A stretch of DNA of 64,000 nucleotides from Paenarthrobacter histidinolovorans (GCF_014647595.1 NZ_BMPM01000003.1:62001-126000), one strand, 5' to 3'; numbered from the stretch's first letter, positions 38,406 to 46,527 are shown. Numbers and translations: made by a program. The notes: a model not told the origin generated them from the sequence alone.

Positions 38406-38498
38406 GTCATATGTGCCGAAATCAGCCGGCATGAGTCAATCAGTGTTGCGCTAAAGGGTGGACGCTCCGAGGGGGACCTAGTCAGTCTTGAACTGGGT

Positions 38499-38504
38499 TA
38501 GCAT
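38499..38504 (+). promoter_or_regulatory. -10 element of the 38511 gene (leaderless start)
   Basis: TAGCAT is followed by 6 bp and ATG 38511. Confidence 0.45.
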
Positions 38505-38510
38505 CTTGGC

Positions 38511-38756
38511 ATGACTAGTGACCCGGTGCATGATCGCTTGTTTGCTGCTGAGAAGGACGCCAAGGAGCATCTCGATTCGTTACTGAAGGAGAAGGGCGAT
38601 GAACTCGGGATCGACTCAACTGTCGAGCCCGTACCGGTTGAACCTAGTGACGCGGAAATCATCGACACAACCGATGAACACCACGAGGCAAAGCTACAAA
38701 CCCAGGCGCATGACGCCATGGAGTGGGGTGTCAGCCCTACAGAAGACCATGACTAG
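38511..38756 (+). CDS. Uncharacterised acidic 81-residue protein
   Basis: Not recognised. It is highly acidic and probably helical at the N-terminus (DRLFAAEKDAKEHLDSLLKE), then Pro/Glu-rich. There is no membrane segment. It is transcribed against the surrounding tail genes and has a leaderless-type start, which suggests cargo expressed on its own. It ends 4 bp into the convergent 38753 gene. Confidence 0.55.
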   Translation: MTSDPVHDRLFAAEKDAKEHLDSLLKEKGDELGIDSTVEPVPVEPSDAEIIDTTDEHHEAKLQTQAHDAMEWGVSPTEDHD

Positions 38757-39136
38757 GGTAAGGATGAGGGAGCGCTGATTGGGCGCCAGTCATTCAGCTT
38801 CTCGTAGGAGAAGCACTCCGAATGGCGGGCGAGGATGTTGCCGCGCCCGTAACCACGCCATATCCCAAGGTCCCTGAGTTTCTGGTGGTCAACGCCACCC
38901 CACTTGTCCACAAATCCCTCCCGCCTCGCCCAAGTGTCAATACACCACTGCCGGAGCCCCGGAGGATGCCGGAAATAGGGGTCCGGAGGGCAACCCAGCC
39001 GCTCCCGTTCACACCATTTCTCTACGTCTGCCCTTGTGTCCCAGAAGCCGCCCGTTTCGGCATACTCCAAGAACACTTTCGGGACCTTGCCGCCCGCGGC
39101 CCTAGAACCACTCCGCTCAAGCCGTCTACGACTCAT
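38753..39136 (-). CDS. Uncharacterised phage-type protein, 127 residues
   Basis: Not recognised. It is rich in Trp, Arg and charged residues, with motifs GGFWDTRADVEKWCERERLG and REGFVDKWGGVDHQKLRDLG. It overlaps the end of the small-terminase-like gene by 11 bp in the same direction, so the two form a unit. No HNH or other catalytic motif could be made out. Confidence 0.6.
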   Translation of the reverse strand: MSRRRLERSGSRAAGGKVPKVFLEYAETGGFWDTRADVEKWCERERLGCPPDPYFRHPPGLRQWCIDTWARREGFVDKWGGVDHQKLRDLGIWRGYGRGNILARHSECFSYEKLNDWRPISAPSSLP

Positions 39137-39491
39137 GCCGGATCACCCAGCCCAGCGCCAACATGCCAGCAGGAGTCAGGCCAAGCTGCCCGCCAAGGTG
39201 GCGCATCTCCTGTGCCTGCCAAGCACTAGCCGAACCCTCATAAATGGCTCGCGCATGGCACACATAAGCAGCTACGGCAGGGATGAAACTGTCATCCCAC
39301 TCGTTTGCTTGGGGTGATTTCCATAGATTTCGCCACAATTTCTTGTCTTCTGGCGTCCAATTCCCTGATTTAGGTAGTGGAGGAACAGAGAACGGGCAGA
39401 CACCAGCAGGCAGCTCGATGAGCCCAGAACGTGCGCCAGGACTGCGATGCCGGGAGTTCGGTTTACTTGGATTAGCTTTCGGGCCAGGCAC
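39126..39491 (-). CDS. Terminase small subunit-like protein
   Basis: A 121-residue protein whose pattern matches actinophage small terminase-like proteins: a basic Pro-rich N-terminus, then LPAGVCPFSVPPLPKSG, then KLWRNLWKSPQANEW, and a C-terminal GGQLGLTPAGMLALGWVI helix. Small terminases recognise phage DNA for packaging. No large terminase is in the element. In satellites of the SaPI/PICI type a lone small subunit redirects the helper's packaging. The family call rests on pattern resemblance only. Confidence 0.6.
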   Translation of the reverse strand: MPGPKANPSKPNSRHRSPGARSGLIELPAGVCPFSVPPLPKSGNWTPEDKKLWRNLWKSPQANEWDDSFIPAVAAYVCHARAIYEGSASAWQAQEMRHLGGQLGLTPAGMLALGWVIRHES

Positions 39492-39611
39492 TCTGGCCTC
39501 CTTTCAGTTGGGTCTATCTGCTTACCGCGCACTTTAAAGCCCTCACCGGCGGTCTGGCTCACTGTCCCCCTTTGGTCCCCTCCCCTGGGGGTGTGGGGGG
39601 CTGTCAGTCGC

Positions 39612-39617
39612 TAGGGT
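39612..39617 (+). promoter_or_regulatory. -10 element of the 39624 HTH gene (leaderless start)
   Basis: TAGGGT is followed by 6 bp and GTG 39624. Confidence 0.5.
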
Positions 39618-39623
39618 TGTCAG

Positions 39624-39890
39624 GTGAGTACTGATGATGCGTTGCCCAGTCGCCCGAGGTTCTTAACCATCGAACAGGTAGCTGATGAGCTTGCTGTTGG
39701 CCTTCCTACTGTCCGTCAGTTGTTGAATTCAGGTGAGCTGCGTGGCTTCCAGATGGGTGGGCGAGGCATCTGGCGTGTCGGGGGCAAGGATCTTGAGGAT
39801 TACATTGAGCAGGCGTACTTGGTAACTGCCCAACGGATAGCCGCCGGCGAAGTGCTTGACGGCGTCCTAGCCGAGGACCAGGTAGGTTAG
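39624..39890 (+). CDS. AlpA/excisionase-like HTH protein
   Basis: An 88-residue protein with a MerR-type winged helix at about residues 13-60 (FLTIEQVADELAVGLPTVRQ, then GRGIWRVGGKDLEDYI). The C-terminal tail is acidic. It has a leaderless start and lies 2 bp before the 39893 gene, so the pair is probably one operon. A regulator of its neighbour or of the element is likely. Confidence 0.75.
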   Translation: MSTDDALPSRPRFLTIEQVADELAVGLPTVRQLLNSGELRGFQMGGRGIWRVGGKDLEDYIEQAYLVTAQRIAAGEVLDGVLAEDQVG

Positions 39891-39892
39891 GT

Positions 39893-40786
39893 GTGGACCC
39901 TACATCGTCCTTCGTTATGGCGTTGGCGGCTCTGGTCCTCACCGTCGCGAACATCACCGCCACTGTGGTCAACTTCAGGAAGTCCGCAGGACATGTAGTT
40001 GTCGAGATGAACGCCGCGCTCCTAAACCCAACACGCAGCCTTCTCTCGAATGACAAAGGTACGTGGGGTTTGCTCCTTGGCGAATACAGATCTACTGGAT
40101 TCGAACTGGCAAAGATAGTAATTGAAAACCCGGGGCGAACGGCCGCGACCATAACTCAGTTGGATCTCAGGGTTACAGGTTCGTCCAATCCAGCGTTTGC
40201 CATGGGAGTCAAGGCAATAACGGTCAAGAAGCTTAGTGAGACGTTGGGTGGAGTCACGACATCTGAGGGCTTGCCATACAGGCTGGAACCCTTTGATCAG
40301 GCGGTCTACCTTGTGGACTTCTGGGCCGTTGTTCGTCATGTCTTTACCCAAGAGCCGCACTTACGTGAGATCAACGTGTGGGTGTCCGTGAAGATTGCTG
40401 GGCAGCCCAGACCTTATGACTCGAAGAGCCATGGCTACTGGACCATCCGGCGGGAGTGGGTCTCCTTTGTCTCGCCGTATACGCAGCGTTCGGCGCATAG
40501 CATCATCCTTGCTGAATTGATGAACGTGTTTGATGACCCGGGAGAAATCAGATGGCTGCCGCAATTGGCTTCAAGGATCGAGCAGAAGATAACGCCCGAA
40601 AGCGACCCGATAGACATAACCTCCGTCCTACAAGAGATCATCGGCCCAGGCTGGGATAGCGGAGGCTCATCTCTCGGACCGCATGATGTGTGGCGATTGA
40701 TGTTTTTTGGCGACGAGGTGAAGCAACGCCTCGATGCCATCGGCAAAAATGTTATATGGGATCCGACGCCTGATACTCATCACTAG
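39893..40786 (+). CDS. Membrane-anchored uncharacterised protein
   Basis: A 297-residue protein with one N-terminal hydrophobic segment (about residues 7-28, FVMALAALVLTVANITATVV) and then a soluble part. There is a beta-rich middle (KIVIENPGRTAATITQLDLRV) and a helical C-terminus. GTG 39893 follows the HTH gene by 2 bp. The family is not recognised. The GC content looks lower than that of its neighbours. The position between tail genes, with its own promoter and terminator, is that of a prophage moron; superinfection exclusion or defence is possible but unproven. Confidence 0.65.
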   Translation: MDPTSSFVMALAALVLTVANITATVVNFRKSAGHVVVEMNAALLNPTRSLLSNDKGTWGLLLGEYRSTGFELAKIVIENPGRTAATITQLDLRVTGSSNPAFAMGVKAITVKKLSETLGGVTTSEGLPYRLEPFDQAVYLVDFWAVVRHVFTQEPHLREINVWVSVKIAGQPRPYDSKSHGYWTIRREWVSFVSPYTQRSAHSIILAELMNVFDDPGEIRWLPQLASRIEQKITPESDPIDITSVLQEIIGPGWDSGGSSLGPHDVWRLMFFGDEVKQRLDAIGKNVIWDPTPDTHH

Positions 40787-40789
40787 TGG

Positions 40790-40829
40790 GTTGTGTCCGT
40801 AGCCGCCTTAACCCAACTACGGACACAAC
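40790..40829. terminator. Bidirectional hairpin between convergent genes
   Basis: A 13-bp perfect stem (GTTGTGTCCGTAG / CTACGGACACAAC) lies between the 39893 gene and the spike gene stop. Confidence 0.7.
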
Positions 40830-40834
40830 GACTG

Positions 40835-42442
40835 TCAGGCCGCGAGCCCCACGTTGATCAAGGCTGTACGCATCGCATTTGTTAAAGCGATGGTGGTTGC
40901 CAGATCAGTCGCCGCCGCCGGAAGTGTCGGCCTAGCAACTGGTGTGGCGCCGTTGAACGCCATCTTCCCGTCACGAGAGAACCGCATAACAGTTGATTTC
41001 AGAACACCCGCGTCCGTGTAGGAGCGGAGGTAGAAGTCACTGCCAACATCAGATCCGGTTTCGCCCGCGTTGCCGGCGCCCAAGGACCAGCGTTGAGAAC
41101 CAGCCGTCGAAATCCTGTACTCACGGAACACGCTCGCGGGGCCGTTGACCTGCATGTAATAGCCGTCGCCAACGGTTGCGCTGTTAGACCCCGAAGACAA
41201 CCCGCCTGTGAACGTCTGCACGCTGCCGGCTATTGTCTTAGCGGTCTCCGTAAGAATCTGAGAGTTACCGACACCCCAATTAGAACCCTGCGAATAGAAA
41301 GTACTGTTACTTGCGTTGTTCGCCGCGTAGATCATCCGGGTTGGTAAGCGAAGATCAACGAACAGGTTGTTTGTCGAGCGGACGTTGTTCGTTGTGGACT
41401 GGGGGTAGCCCGTACCAATCAGAACGTTCGTGCCAAAGTTGTGCTGCACCGTCGTAGTGCCCACAGGCGTAACACCATCAGCCAAGAACTCAGAGCCAGG
41501 GTTGATGATCGTGTTGCCCGTAATGAGGCACCCACGCACACCAGCCCTAACAAGCACACCGCCACGGGACAGGCTGAACCCGTTGTCCATCGAACGGCGG
41601 GACACATTGTTAGTGGCAATGCCGTTCTCGTAGAAGATCCAGCCAGGGTCGAGGCAGTTCTCAATGAGCGAGTTCGTCAGCTTGGAGTATCCGCGTGTGC
41701 CTGAGAAATAGATAGGCAGGCCCTCAACAAGGCCCACAAATTTGCAGTTCTCAATGAGGATGTCACGCGCCTCGTACGTTACGCCGGCTGTTGGATGTAG
41801 GTCGCCCTGAATCTTGATTGCCGTGCGAAAGCTAGGCCCTGTGGTGGTCCTGCTGCGGCGTGGTCCTGTTGCGTCGTCAACGCCTGGACCGACAAAGCCA
41901 AGGTTCTTGAACGTCAGCTTCGAGCAGGCAGAAGTGTTATAGAACAGCACGAACAGGTTGGAGGTGCCTGTGATGATCGTGCTGTCTTTACCGAGACCTT
42001 CAATGGTGCAACCATGTAACCCACCGAAGTTAACCCCAGTAGCGCCGAACACATAGGAGTTGGACTCAGCAACGATCCGCTTAATACCAGTCGTTTTCGC
42101 GAGGTCCACGGCACGCTGCCAAGCAACCGCAATCGTCGCGTCACCCGGCTGCACCATGTCATCCACAGAAATGTAGGGCTTTTCGGGCCGATACAGTTCG
42201 TCAAGTTCGTGCCGGGTGTCGCTGTCCTCATCTCTGACAATCAGGCTGACAACATCGTCGGCTAGTTCAATAGGGTTGCCTGGGAAGCCTGCTGACTGCT
42301 CCAACAGAGCAAGGCGAGCCTTCCCCTCGGCGTGCAGGTCTTGTGCTTTTTGGGCGTTGGCGGATATTACGTCGTTTCCTTGCCGGAACGGTTCGTTGCC
42401 GTCCGGTTTCTGGAAACCAAGGGGTGTTGTTTCGATAGCCAC
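40835..42442 (-). CDS. Right-handed beta-helix (pectate-lyase-like) tail spike
   Basis: A 535-residue protein. A Glu/Asp-rich N-terminal stretch (about 1-80) is followed by many short repeating beta strands (FKNLGFVGPGV, RDILIENCKFVGL, NSLIENCLDPGW, RGCLITGNTIINPG) that mark a right-handed parallel beta-helix. Such proteins are receptor-binding or depolymerase tail spikes. The C-terminal part (after about 400) may be a head or trimerisation domain. I chose GTG 42442 because AAGGAG lies 7 bp upstream, although the frame is open to 42550. Confidence 0.78.
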   Translation of the reverse strand: MAIETTPLGFQKPDGNEPFRQGNDVISANAQKAQDLHAEGKARLALLEQSAGFPGNPIELADDVVSLIVRDEDSDTRHELDELYRPEKPYISVDDMVQPGDATIAVAWQRAVDLAKTTGIKRIVAESNSYVFGATGVNFGGLHGCTIEGLGKDSTIITGTSNLFVLFYNTSACSKLTFKNLGFVGPGVDDATGPRRSRTTTGPSFRTAIKIQGDLHPTAGVTYEARDILIENCKFVGLVEGLPIYFSGTRGYSKLTNSLIENCLDPGWIFYENGIATNNVSRRSMDNGFSLSRGGVLVRAGVRGCLITGNTIINPGSEFLADGVTPVGTTTVQHNFGTNVLIGTGYPQSTTNNVRSTNNLFVDLRLPTRMIYAANNASNSTFYSQGSNWGVGNSQILTETAKTIAGSVQTFTGGLSSGSNSATVGDGYYMQVNGPASVFREYRISTAGSQRWSLGAGNAGETGSDVGSDFYLRSYTDAGVLKSTVMRFSRDGKMAFNGATPVARPTLPAAATDLATTIALTNAMRTALINVGLAA

Positions 42443-42467
42443 AAAGGGCTCCTTGTCTGTTTTGGGT

Positions 42468-42495
42468 ACAAAAAAGCCCGCCATGAGCGGGCTTT
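42468..42495 (-). terminator. Terminator upstream of the spike gene (repeat copy 2)
   Basis: AAAGCCCGC / GCGGGCTTT stem with CATGA loop, followed on the minus strand by six T. Stem, loop and next bases nearly match 38382-38405. Confidence 0.8.
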
Positions 42496-42517
42496 CCATA
42501 TTTGGTCCTGGGTTAGT

Positions 42518-42523
42518 TAGGCT
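42518..42523 (+). promoter_or_regulatory. -10 element of the 42530 gene (leaderless start)
   Basis: TAGGCT is followed by 6 bp and ATG 42530. Confidence 0.5.
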
Positions 42524-42529
42524 GGCGTG

Positions 42530-42958
42530 ATGAGAGCATCGGAAGAACACCGCCAGTACAACCGTAAAGTCTCAGCATTAATGGATGACGTTGAGACTAA
42601 GCGATCAGCATTAGAGGCCTTGATTGCCAGCACTCCCGGGGGCGCTAAGGCGCTTGAATTGGGTGTCCCACCAGTTGTCATTATTGGCAGTCCCGCCGAG
42701 GCAGCAGCCAACGCGTTGGCGGAAGCCAACAAAGCGCTGTACGACGCGATGTCTTCCCAGCCTGACGGAGTCCGCAACTATCGGGTGCTTAGCCTCGATG
42801 GTACTGAGGAATACGAGCGCTTTCGCTGCGATTACGCCGCGGCGCCCGTAACAGCCCAGAAGCTCCTTTTTGAGAAACGCATTGAAAGGTATCGCTTAGA
42901 AGAACAAGTCCCAGACGGAACCTGGGTGCCGTACTGGGCCCCGCGAGAATCGAATTAA
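42530..42958 (+). CDS. Uncharacterised 142-residue protein
   Basis: Not recognised. It is helical at the N-terminus (EEHRQYNRKVSALMDDVETK) with an Ala-rich middle, and its C-terminus is rich in Tyr, Glu and Trp and ends WVPYWAPRESN. No membrane segment. It starts at ATG 42530 with TAGGCT 6 bp upstream. It faces the early operon on the other strand with a 1-bp gap, so it is a separate unit, probably cargo. Confidence 0.6.
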   Translation: MRASEEHRQYNRKVSALMDDVETKRSALEALIASTPGGAKALELGVPPVVIIGSPAEAAANALAEANKALYDAMSSQPDGVRNYRVLSLDGTEEYERFRCDYAAAPVTAQKLLFEKRIERYRLEEQVPDGTWVPYWAPRESN

Positions 42959-42959
42959 C

Positions 42960-43583
42960 TCAGGCTTCACTGGCGATGGCTTCGATCTGGGATTCAAGGT
43001 GGACGTTGCCGATTTCGGCGGGCTTTTCGAGGTGGAAGGCTGAGTAGTTTTCGAGTGCCTGGCCGAGGTTGGTTTCGTTTTCGGGGCTGCCTTGGTTGAG
43101 GTACCAGAGTTCTTCGACCATTTCTCCGTAGTAGGGGTGCGCTTCGATGTAGGAGTTGGCTACGTTGACCCACCCGGCTTCAAGTGCACGGTTCACGACG
43201 GCGGCGGCGAGGATAGTGTCACCTGAGAGCTGCGCACGGTCGAACAGTTGCGCTGCTTTCGCTTCGTCATCGGATCCGAGGTTCGCCGCCCTGTCCTGTG
43301 CGTCACGGTAAGAGATGACATCCTGCGGGCCAGGGTTCCCGGAGAGGCCGAACACGGTTTTGCGGATGTGATTAATCCGATCAGTGCGGGTGGTGGCTGC
43401 CTGTTTCTCGAGCTTGCTTACTTCCTGCTTGTTGCGGAGGTAGAGTGCCGCGATTTGGGCGCGCTTGCCGGCTGGGGTGAGGTTGCGGTTCTGCCGGATG
43501 GCCTCGAGCTGTTCCCGCTGGCCGCTGCGGAGCTTTTCGGCTGCGAGGGCTTCGGTGGTTTTGGTGAGGTCGTACTTCGCCAT
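42960..43583 (-). CDS. Uncharacterised phage-type helical protein
   Basis: A 207-residue protein, largely helical and charged (SGQREQLEAIRQNRNLTPAGK, KQEVSKLEKQAATTRTDRI). AGGAGAACCACC before the ATG is a good ribosome-binding site. It is the last gene of the minus-strand operon that starts at 46871. The pattern is that of actinophage proteins of unknown function. Confidence 0.65.
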   Translation of the reverse strand: MAKYDLTKTTEALAAEKLRSGQREQLEAIRQNRNLTPAGKRAQIAALYLRNKQEVSKLEKQAATTRTDRINHIRKTVFGLSGNPGPQDVISYRDAQDRAANLGSDDEAKAAQLFDRAQLSGDTILAAAVVNRALEAGWVNVANSYIEAHPYYGEMVEELWYLNQGSPENETNLGQALENYSAFHLEKPAEIGNVHLESQIEAIASEA

Positions 43584-43593
43584 GGTGGTTCTC

Positions 43594-44013
43594 CTACGCC
43601 GCTTTGGCGGCTTTGAAATGTTCGATGTCTTCGGTGCTGATGCGCCAGCGTCCGTCCAGGTTGGTGGCGTGCAGGCGTTTCTCTTGGATGGCTAGCCGTA
43701 CAGCCCGGTCGGTGATGCCTAGCCGTTCGGCGGCGTCCGTAGTGCTGTACCACTTTGATTCTCGCGCGGCTTCCGGTTCGGGCGCTTGGGGGCTTCCGGT
43801 GGCGGCAGTACGCCATGTAAGTGCCGCCAGTCGTAGAGCGTTCAGAACGCTATCGACTTCCGGGTCCGCTCCGCGGGCGTTGATGCGGATTTGGTTAAGG
43901 CCGGCGTTCCGTTCAAGCCACGCAGCGATGCGGGCAGGCACTATGACCACTGGCGCGTTGATGCCGTGGACGTACGCTGCGGGTGGACGAACCTCGCCCC
44001 TTGGTCGGCTCAA
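43594..44013 (-). CDS. HTH DNA-binding protein of the early operon
   Basis: A 139-residue protein. Its C-terminal part (about 87-135) is a MerR/excisionase-like winged helix (YSTTDAAERLGITDRAVRLA, then GRWRISTEDIEHF). The N-terminal part, PAAYVHGINAPVVIVPARI, is of unknown type. The TTG start overlaps the stop of the 44010 gene by 4 bp, so it is translationally coupled. Confidence 0.75.
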   Translation of the reverse strand: MSRPRGEVRPPAAYVHGINAPVVIVPARIAAWLERNAGLNQIRINARGADPEVDSVLNALRLAALTWRTAATGSPQAPEPEAARESKWYSTTDAAERLGITDRAVRLAIQEKRLHATNLDGRWRISTEDIEHFKAAKAA

Positions 44014-44168
44014 CGACGCCCCTCAACATAGGCCCGCAGTTCAGCCTCAACATCGTCGTACTCCTGCTGAAGCAGGCCAAGTTTCTTGTGGGCTCGATTG
44101 ATGATCGATTGCCTTGTCTCTGCAATCGCTCTCCAATACTCCAAGGATCCAGGGGGGTGGCGGGTCAT
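44010..44168 (-). CDS. Small helical protein, 52 residues
   Basis: Begins MTRHPPGSLEYWRAIAETRQ and goes on as an amphipathic, coiled-coil-like helix (INRAHKKLGLLQQEYDDV). ATG overlaps the stop of the 44165 gene by 4 bp (ATGA). Not recognised. Confidence 0.65.
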   Translation of the reverse strand: MTRHPPGSLEYWRAIAETRQSIINRAHKKLGLLQQEYDDVEAELRAYVEGRR

Positions 44169-44362
44169 GAGTCAGCCTCCAATTCCCTTACTCGCTGCTT
44201 GAGGTCACGGACTTGTTGGAGCAGTGCCACCGTATGGGCGATCCAATGCCCCGCCTCCACGTCCGCAGTGGCGTCGGCAGGTGGCTGGTTTGCTTTGAGG
44301 TAGGCGAGCACTTCCGGATCAAGGTGCTCAGCAACCCTGGGGTCGTCCAGGAAGGCGCTCAT
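44165..44362 (-). CDS. Small coiled-coil protein, 65 residues
   Basis: Begins MSAFLDDPRVAEHLDPEVLA and ends in a short coiled coil (LLQQVRDLKQRVRELEADS). ATG 44362 overlaps the stop of the 44359 gene by 4 bp. Not recognised. Confidence 0.65.
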   Translation of the reverse strand: MSAFLDDPRVAEHLDPEVLAYLKANQPPADATADVEAGHWIAHTVALLQQVRDLKQRVRELEADS

Positions 44363-44514
44363 GCTGCCGCTCCATACTGGGCTTCGTACTGGGCGGCTTT
44401 GCGCTGGTAGAAGGCAGCGCGGCGGGCTTCGTGCTCTGCTTTCTCTTTCCAGGCTGCTGCCTGAGCTGCCCAGTCCCACTGTGTTAGTTGACGTTCGCTG
44501 TATTCGTAAGCCAT
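44359..44514 (-). CDS. Small Ala/Gln-rich protein, 51 residues
   Basis: Begins MAYEYSERQLTQWDWAAQAA and continues as an Ala/Arg/Gln-rich helix ending AQYGAAA. ATG 44514 starts 5 bp downstream of the 44520 gene's stop, and its own stop overlaps the next ATG. Not recognised. Confidence 0.6.
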   Translation of the reverse strand: MAYEYSERQLTQWDWAAQAAAWKEKAEHEARRAAFYQRKAAQYEAQYGAAA

Positions 44515-44519
44515 TTGAG

Positions 44520-44717
44520 CTACTTCCTGTTCTTGCGTTCTTTTTCGACAGCACTAACTGCTGCGTTGCCTGTTGGGTCGCGATGAAGGGTTGTTTTCCC
44601 GTAGTGGCGTTCGGGTCGGTTCTTCGTTGCTAGTAGCTGCTGGTGGTACACGAGGGCGAGGTTTCGCCAGTGGATTGTTTGGTATTTCCAGTACTCAGCG
44701 AGTTCCGCGTCGGTCAT
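44520..44717 (-). CDS. Small protein, 65 residues
   Basis: Begins MTDAELAEYWKYQTIHWRNL and is basic towards the end (AVEKERKNRK). ATG 44717 overlaps the stop of the ATPase gene by 4 bp. Aromatic, helical; not recognised. Confidence 0.65.
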   Translation of the reverse strand: MTDAELAEYWKYQTIHWRNLALVYHQQLLATKNRPERHYGKTTLHRDPTGNAAVSAVEKERKNRK

Positions 44718-45847
44718 GCCGCAACCTCCCCAAACATTGCTGTTCCTTGTTCCTCGGGAACGGTATAGGTACTGGGTACTGGCGGTGTTCCTGTTCCTTC
44801 ACCCTCTGTGTGGGGAACGGGGAACGCGTCCCGAAAAACCTTGAGGGCTAGCTGTGCACGGTTAGTTCCCCAGCCAAGCCGATCCTTCACGTCCCGCACA
44901 CTGACCGGAGGGGGAATCATTGCCTGTAGTTCGGCTAGGTCCACCCCAGGTGCCGCTTGAGGTGTCCGTTCACCGTCCTCGGGGGCGAAGACAGCAAAGC
45001 TAGAATCAGCGAACATCTTAAACGTTCCCGCTAGCGGTTCCTTGTCGCCGCTTGGGGATGATGCCCTGAGCCCACCGTGACGATCCTTCTTGATGTTCAA
45101 GTAACAGGATCCGCCGTGACCGGGGCTGAACTGGTCCTTTACGGTTACCCGGAGCATTACCCCTCCCACTGCACGAGCCTTGGCTACGGTTCCAGTAGGC
45201 CCCTGGGCTTTCGACTCCGCGTTCTTGGCTACGTGGTCGATAGCTATGACGCACGCCCCCGACATGGCTAGGGGCTTGAGCACCGAGGTGTGAGCGATGG
45301 TGAAGTCGTCGGGGCTATTGCTGTTCAGTCCTAGCGCCGGCAGTAGTTCACCGATGCTGTCTACCCCCACAACCTGGGGGCGCCATGCTTTCAGGTCCGC
45401 GACGGTAGCCATGAGGTCTATCCGGTCCTCTGGCTCCTTATAACGGAACCTGTCCAGGCTAGAGAGTGTTTCTGGTGGGACCCCGAAGGCTAGGAGCCTA
45501 GTGACGATGGCTTGAACCCCGTTGTGGTCCATGTCGATGAACACTGCCCGCTGTCCTGCGTTGAGGGCTCGTGCCAGGGCGCCTATGACGACGAACGTTT
45601 TACCGCTTTCAGCTTCCCCGAATAGTAGGTTGAACTGACCGCTGTAGAACAAGCAGTTGCCGTCTGAGCGATGGAAAACGGATGGTGTTGGAGCGGGTGG
45701 CAGGTTACCGGAGAGCAGGCCGGCTACGTCGCCATAGATAACACCGTTCCCCGTTCCTGACACAGGGGGTAGAGGAACAGGAACACTACTAGGGTGCTTC
45801 GAAAATTCGGGAAGATCAGGTATATGGGGCGAGCTATAGGCGGTCAA
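44714..45847 (-). CDS. RecA-like/RepA-type AAA ATPase
   Basis: A 377-residue ATPase of the RepA/DnaB-like KaiC group seen in phages and plasmids. Walker A is GEAESGKT at residues 77-84 and Walker B is QVVGVDSIGELL at about 157. AIDHVAKN is the sensor-type motif, and a C-terminal segment looks like a winged helix (SVRDVKDRLGWGTNRAQLAL). It may act in replication of the element. TTG start; it follows a 93-bp gap after the 45941 gene. Confidence 0.8.
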   Translation of the reverse strand: MTAYSSPHIPDLPEFSKHPSSVPVPLPPVSGTGNGVIYGDVAGLLSGNLPPAPTPSVFHRSDGNCLFYSGQFNLLFGEAESGKTFVVIGALARALNAGQRAVFIDMDHNGVQAIVTRLLAFGVPPETLSSLDRFRYKEPEDRIDLMATVADLKAWRPQVVGVDSIGELLPALGLNSNSPDDFTIAHTSVLKPLAMSGACVIAIDHVAKNAESKAQGPTGTVAKARAVGGVMLRVTVKDQFSPGHGGSCYLNIKKDRHGGLRASSPSGDKEPLAGTFKMFADSSFAVFAPEDGERTPQAAPGVDLAELQAMIPPPVSVRDVKDRLGWGTNRAQLALKVFRDAFPVPHTEGEGTGTPPVPSTYTVPEEQGTAMFGEVAA

Positions 45848-45940
45848 GTTCAGTCCTTGCGTCCGTTGTGGTCTGTTCCATCGGGGTCTTGCACCTGCCG
45901 GGGTGGGCGCTCATCTCCACGCCGGCAGTATTGGCTACCG

Positions 45941-46276
45941 TCAAGCAGCCTGTTTGTTTTGTCGTATGCCCGCGGCTTGCCGGACGAACAGTTCTTCCCA
46001 GTCCGCCGCGACCTCGTGGGAGTCGGCGGTAATGATGATGTGCAAAGCTTCTGTTGCACCCCAGGCATGAGGGTTGGGGAACATCGCCGGCCCGTACTCG
46101 TTTGGGTAGCGGAAGGGCCTGTAGCTGTGCACCAAGACCTCAAGGACTGCGCCTTGAGGTAGACGGGAGATGTCCCAGGAGTGGTTGCGGTCCAACTCGG
46201 TTGGGTCGTAGGACACGGATCCGCGGGTGCTCGTGTCGTATCGGGCCACGTCGATAACCACCTTTTTGCTGATCAC
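45941..46276 (-). CDS. Uncharacterised 111-residue protein
   Basis: Not recognised. It has beta-rich segments (SKKVVIDVARYDTSTRGSVS, GAVLEVLVHSYRPF) and ends in a helix (EVAADWEELFVRQAAGI). GTG 46276 overlaps the stop of the 46273 gene by 4 bp (GTGA). The frame stays open upstream to 46432 but that part is Arg/Ser-rich and unlikely. Confidence 0.65.
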   Translation of the reverse strand: MISKKVVIDVARYDTSTRGSVSYDPTELDRNHSWDISRLPQGAVLEVLVHSYRPFRYPNEYGPAMFPNPHAWGATEALHIIITADSHEVAADWEELFVRQAAGIRQNKQAA

Positions 46277-46527
46277 GCCGGTTCTCCTGGCAGTTCGGTG
46301 AGTTGTTCCTGTGTCGAGGTGAACGCTGCGGCGACGGTGCGGCGCGTTAGTTCCTCCAATTCGATTACTTCCAACCCGCGGGATCCGTAGGTGTGGGCTT
46401 GGAGAAGTCCGCGAATGGGGCCGGCTGACCATTCGGGGCGGATCGTGCAGACGAACGCGGCTAGCTTTATTGCCTGCTCCTGCGTCATACGGCGGATAGT
46501 CGGCACGGTAAATGCGGTGCTGTTCAT
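46273..46527 (-). CDS. Uncharacterised 84-residue early protein
   Basis: Not recognised. The product is MNSTAFTVPTIRRMTQEQAI and a helical remainder (LEELTRRTVAAAFTSTQEQL). It is the second gene of the early operon. The frame is open to 46794, but the region from 46528 on would lie over the 46677 gene and its leader, so the short start is preferred. Confidence 0.6.
   Translation of the reverse strand: MNSTAFTVPTIRRMTQEQAIKLAAFVCTIRPEWSAGPIRGLLQAHTYGSRGLEVIELEELTRRTVAAAFTSTQEQLTELPGEPA

Noticed and set aside
45850..46143. 97-codon minus-strand frame
   Set aside because: Lies in another frame over the 45941-46276 gene, with Arg/Ser-rich composition; the latter has the overlapping GTGA start.
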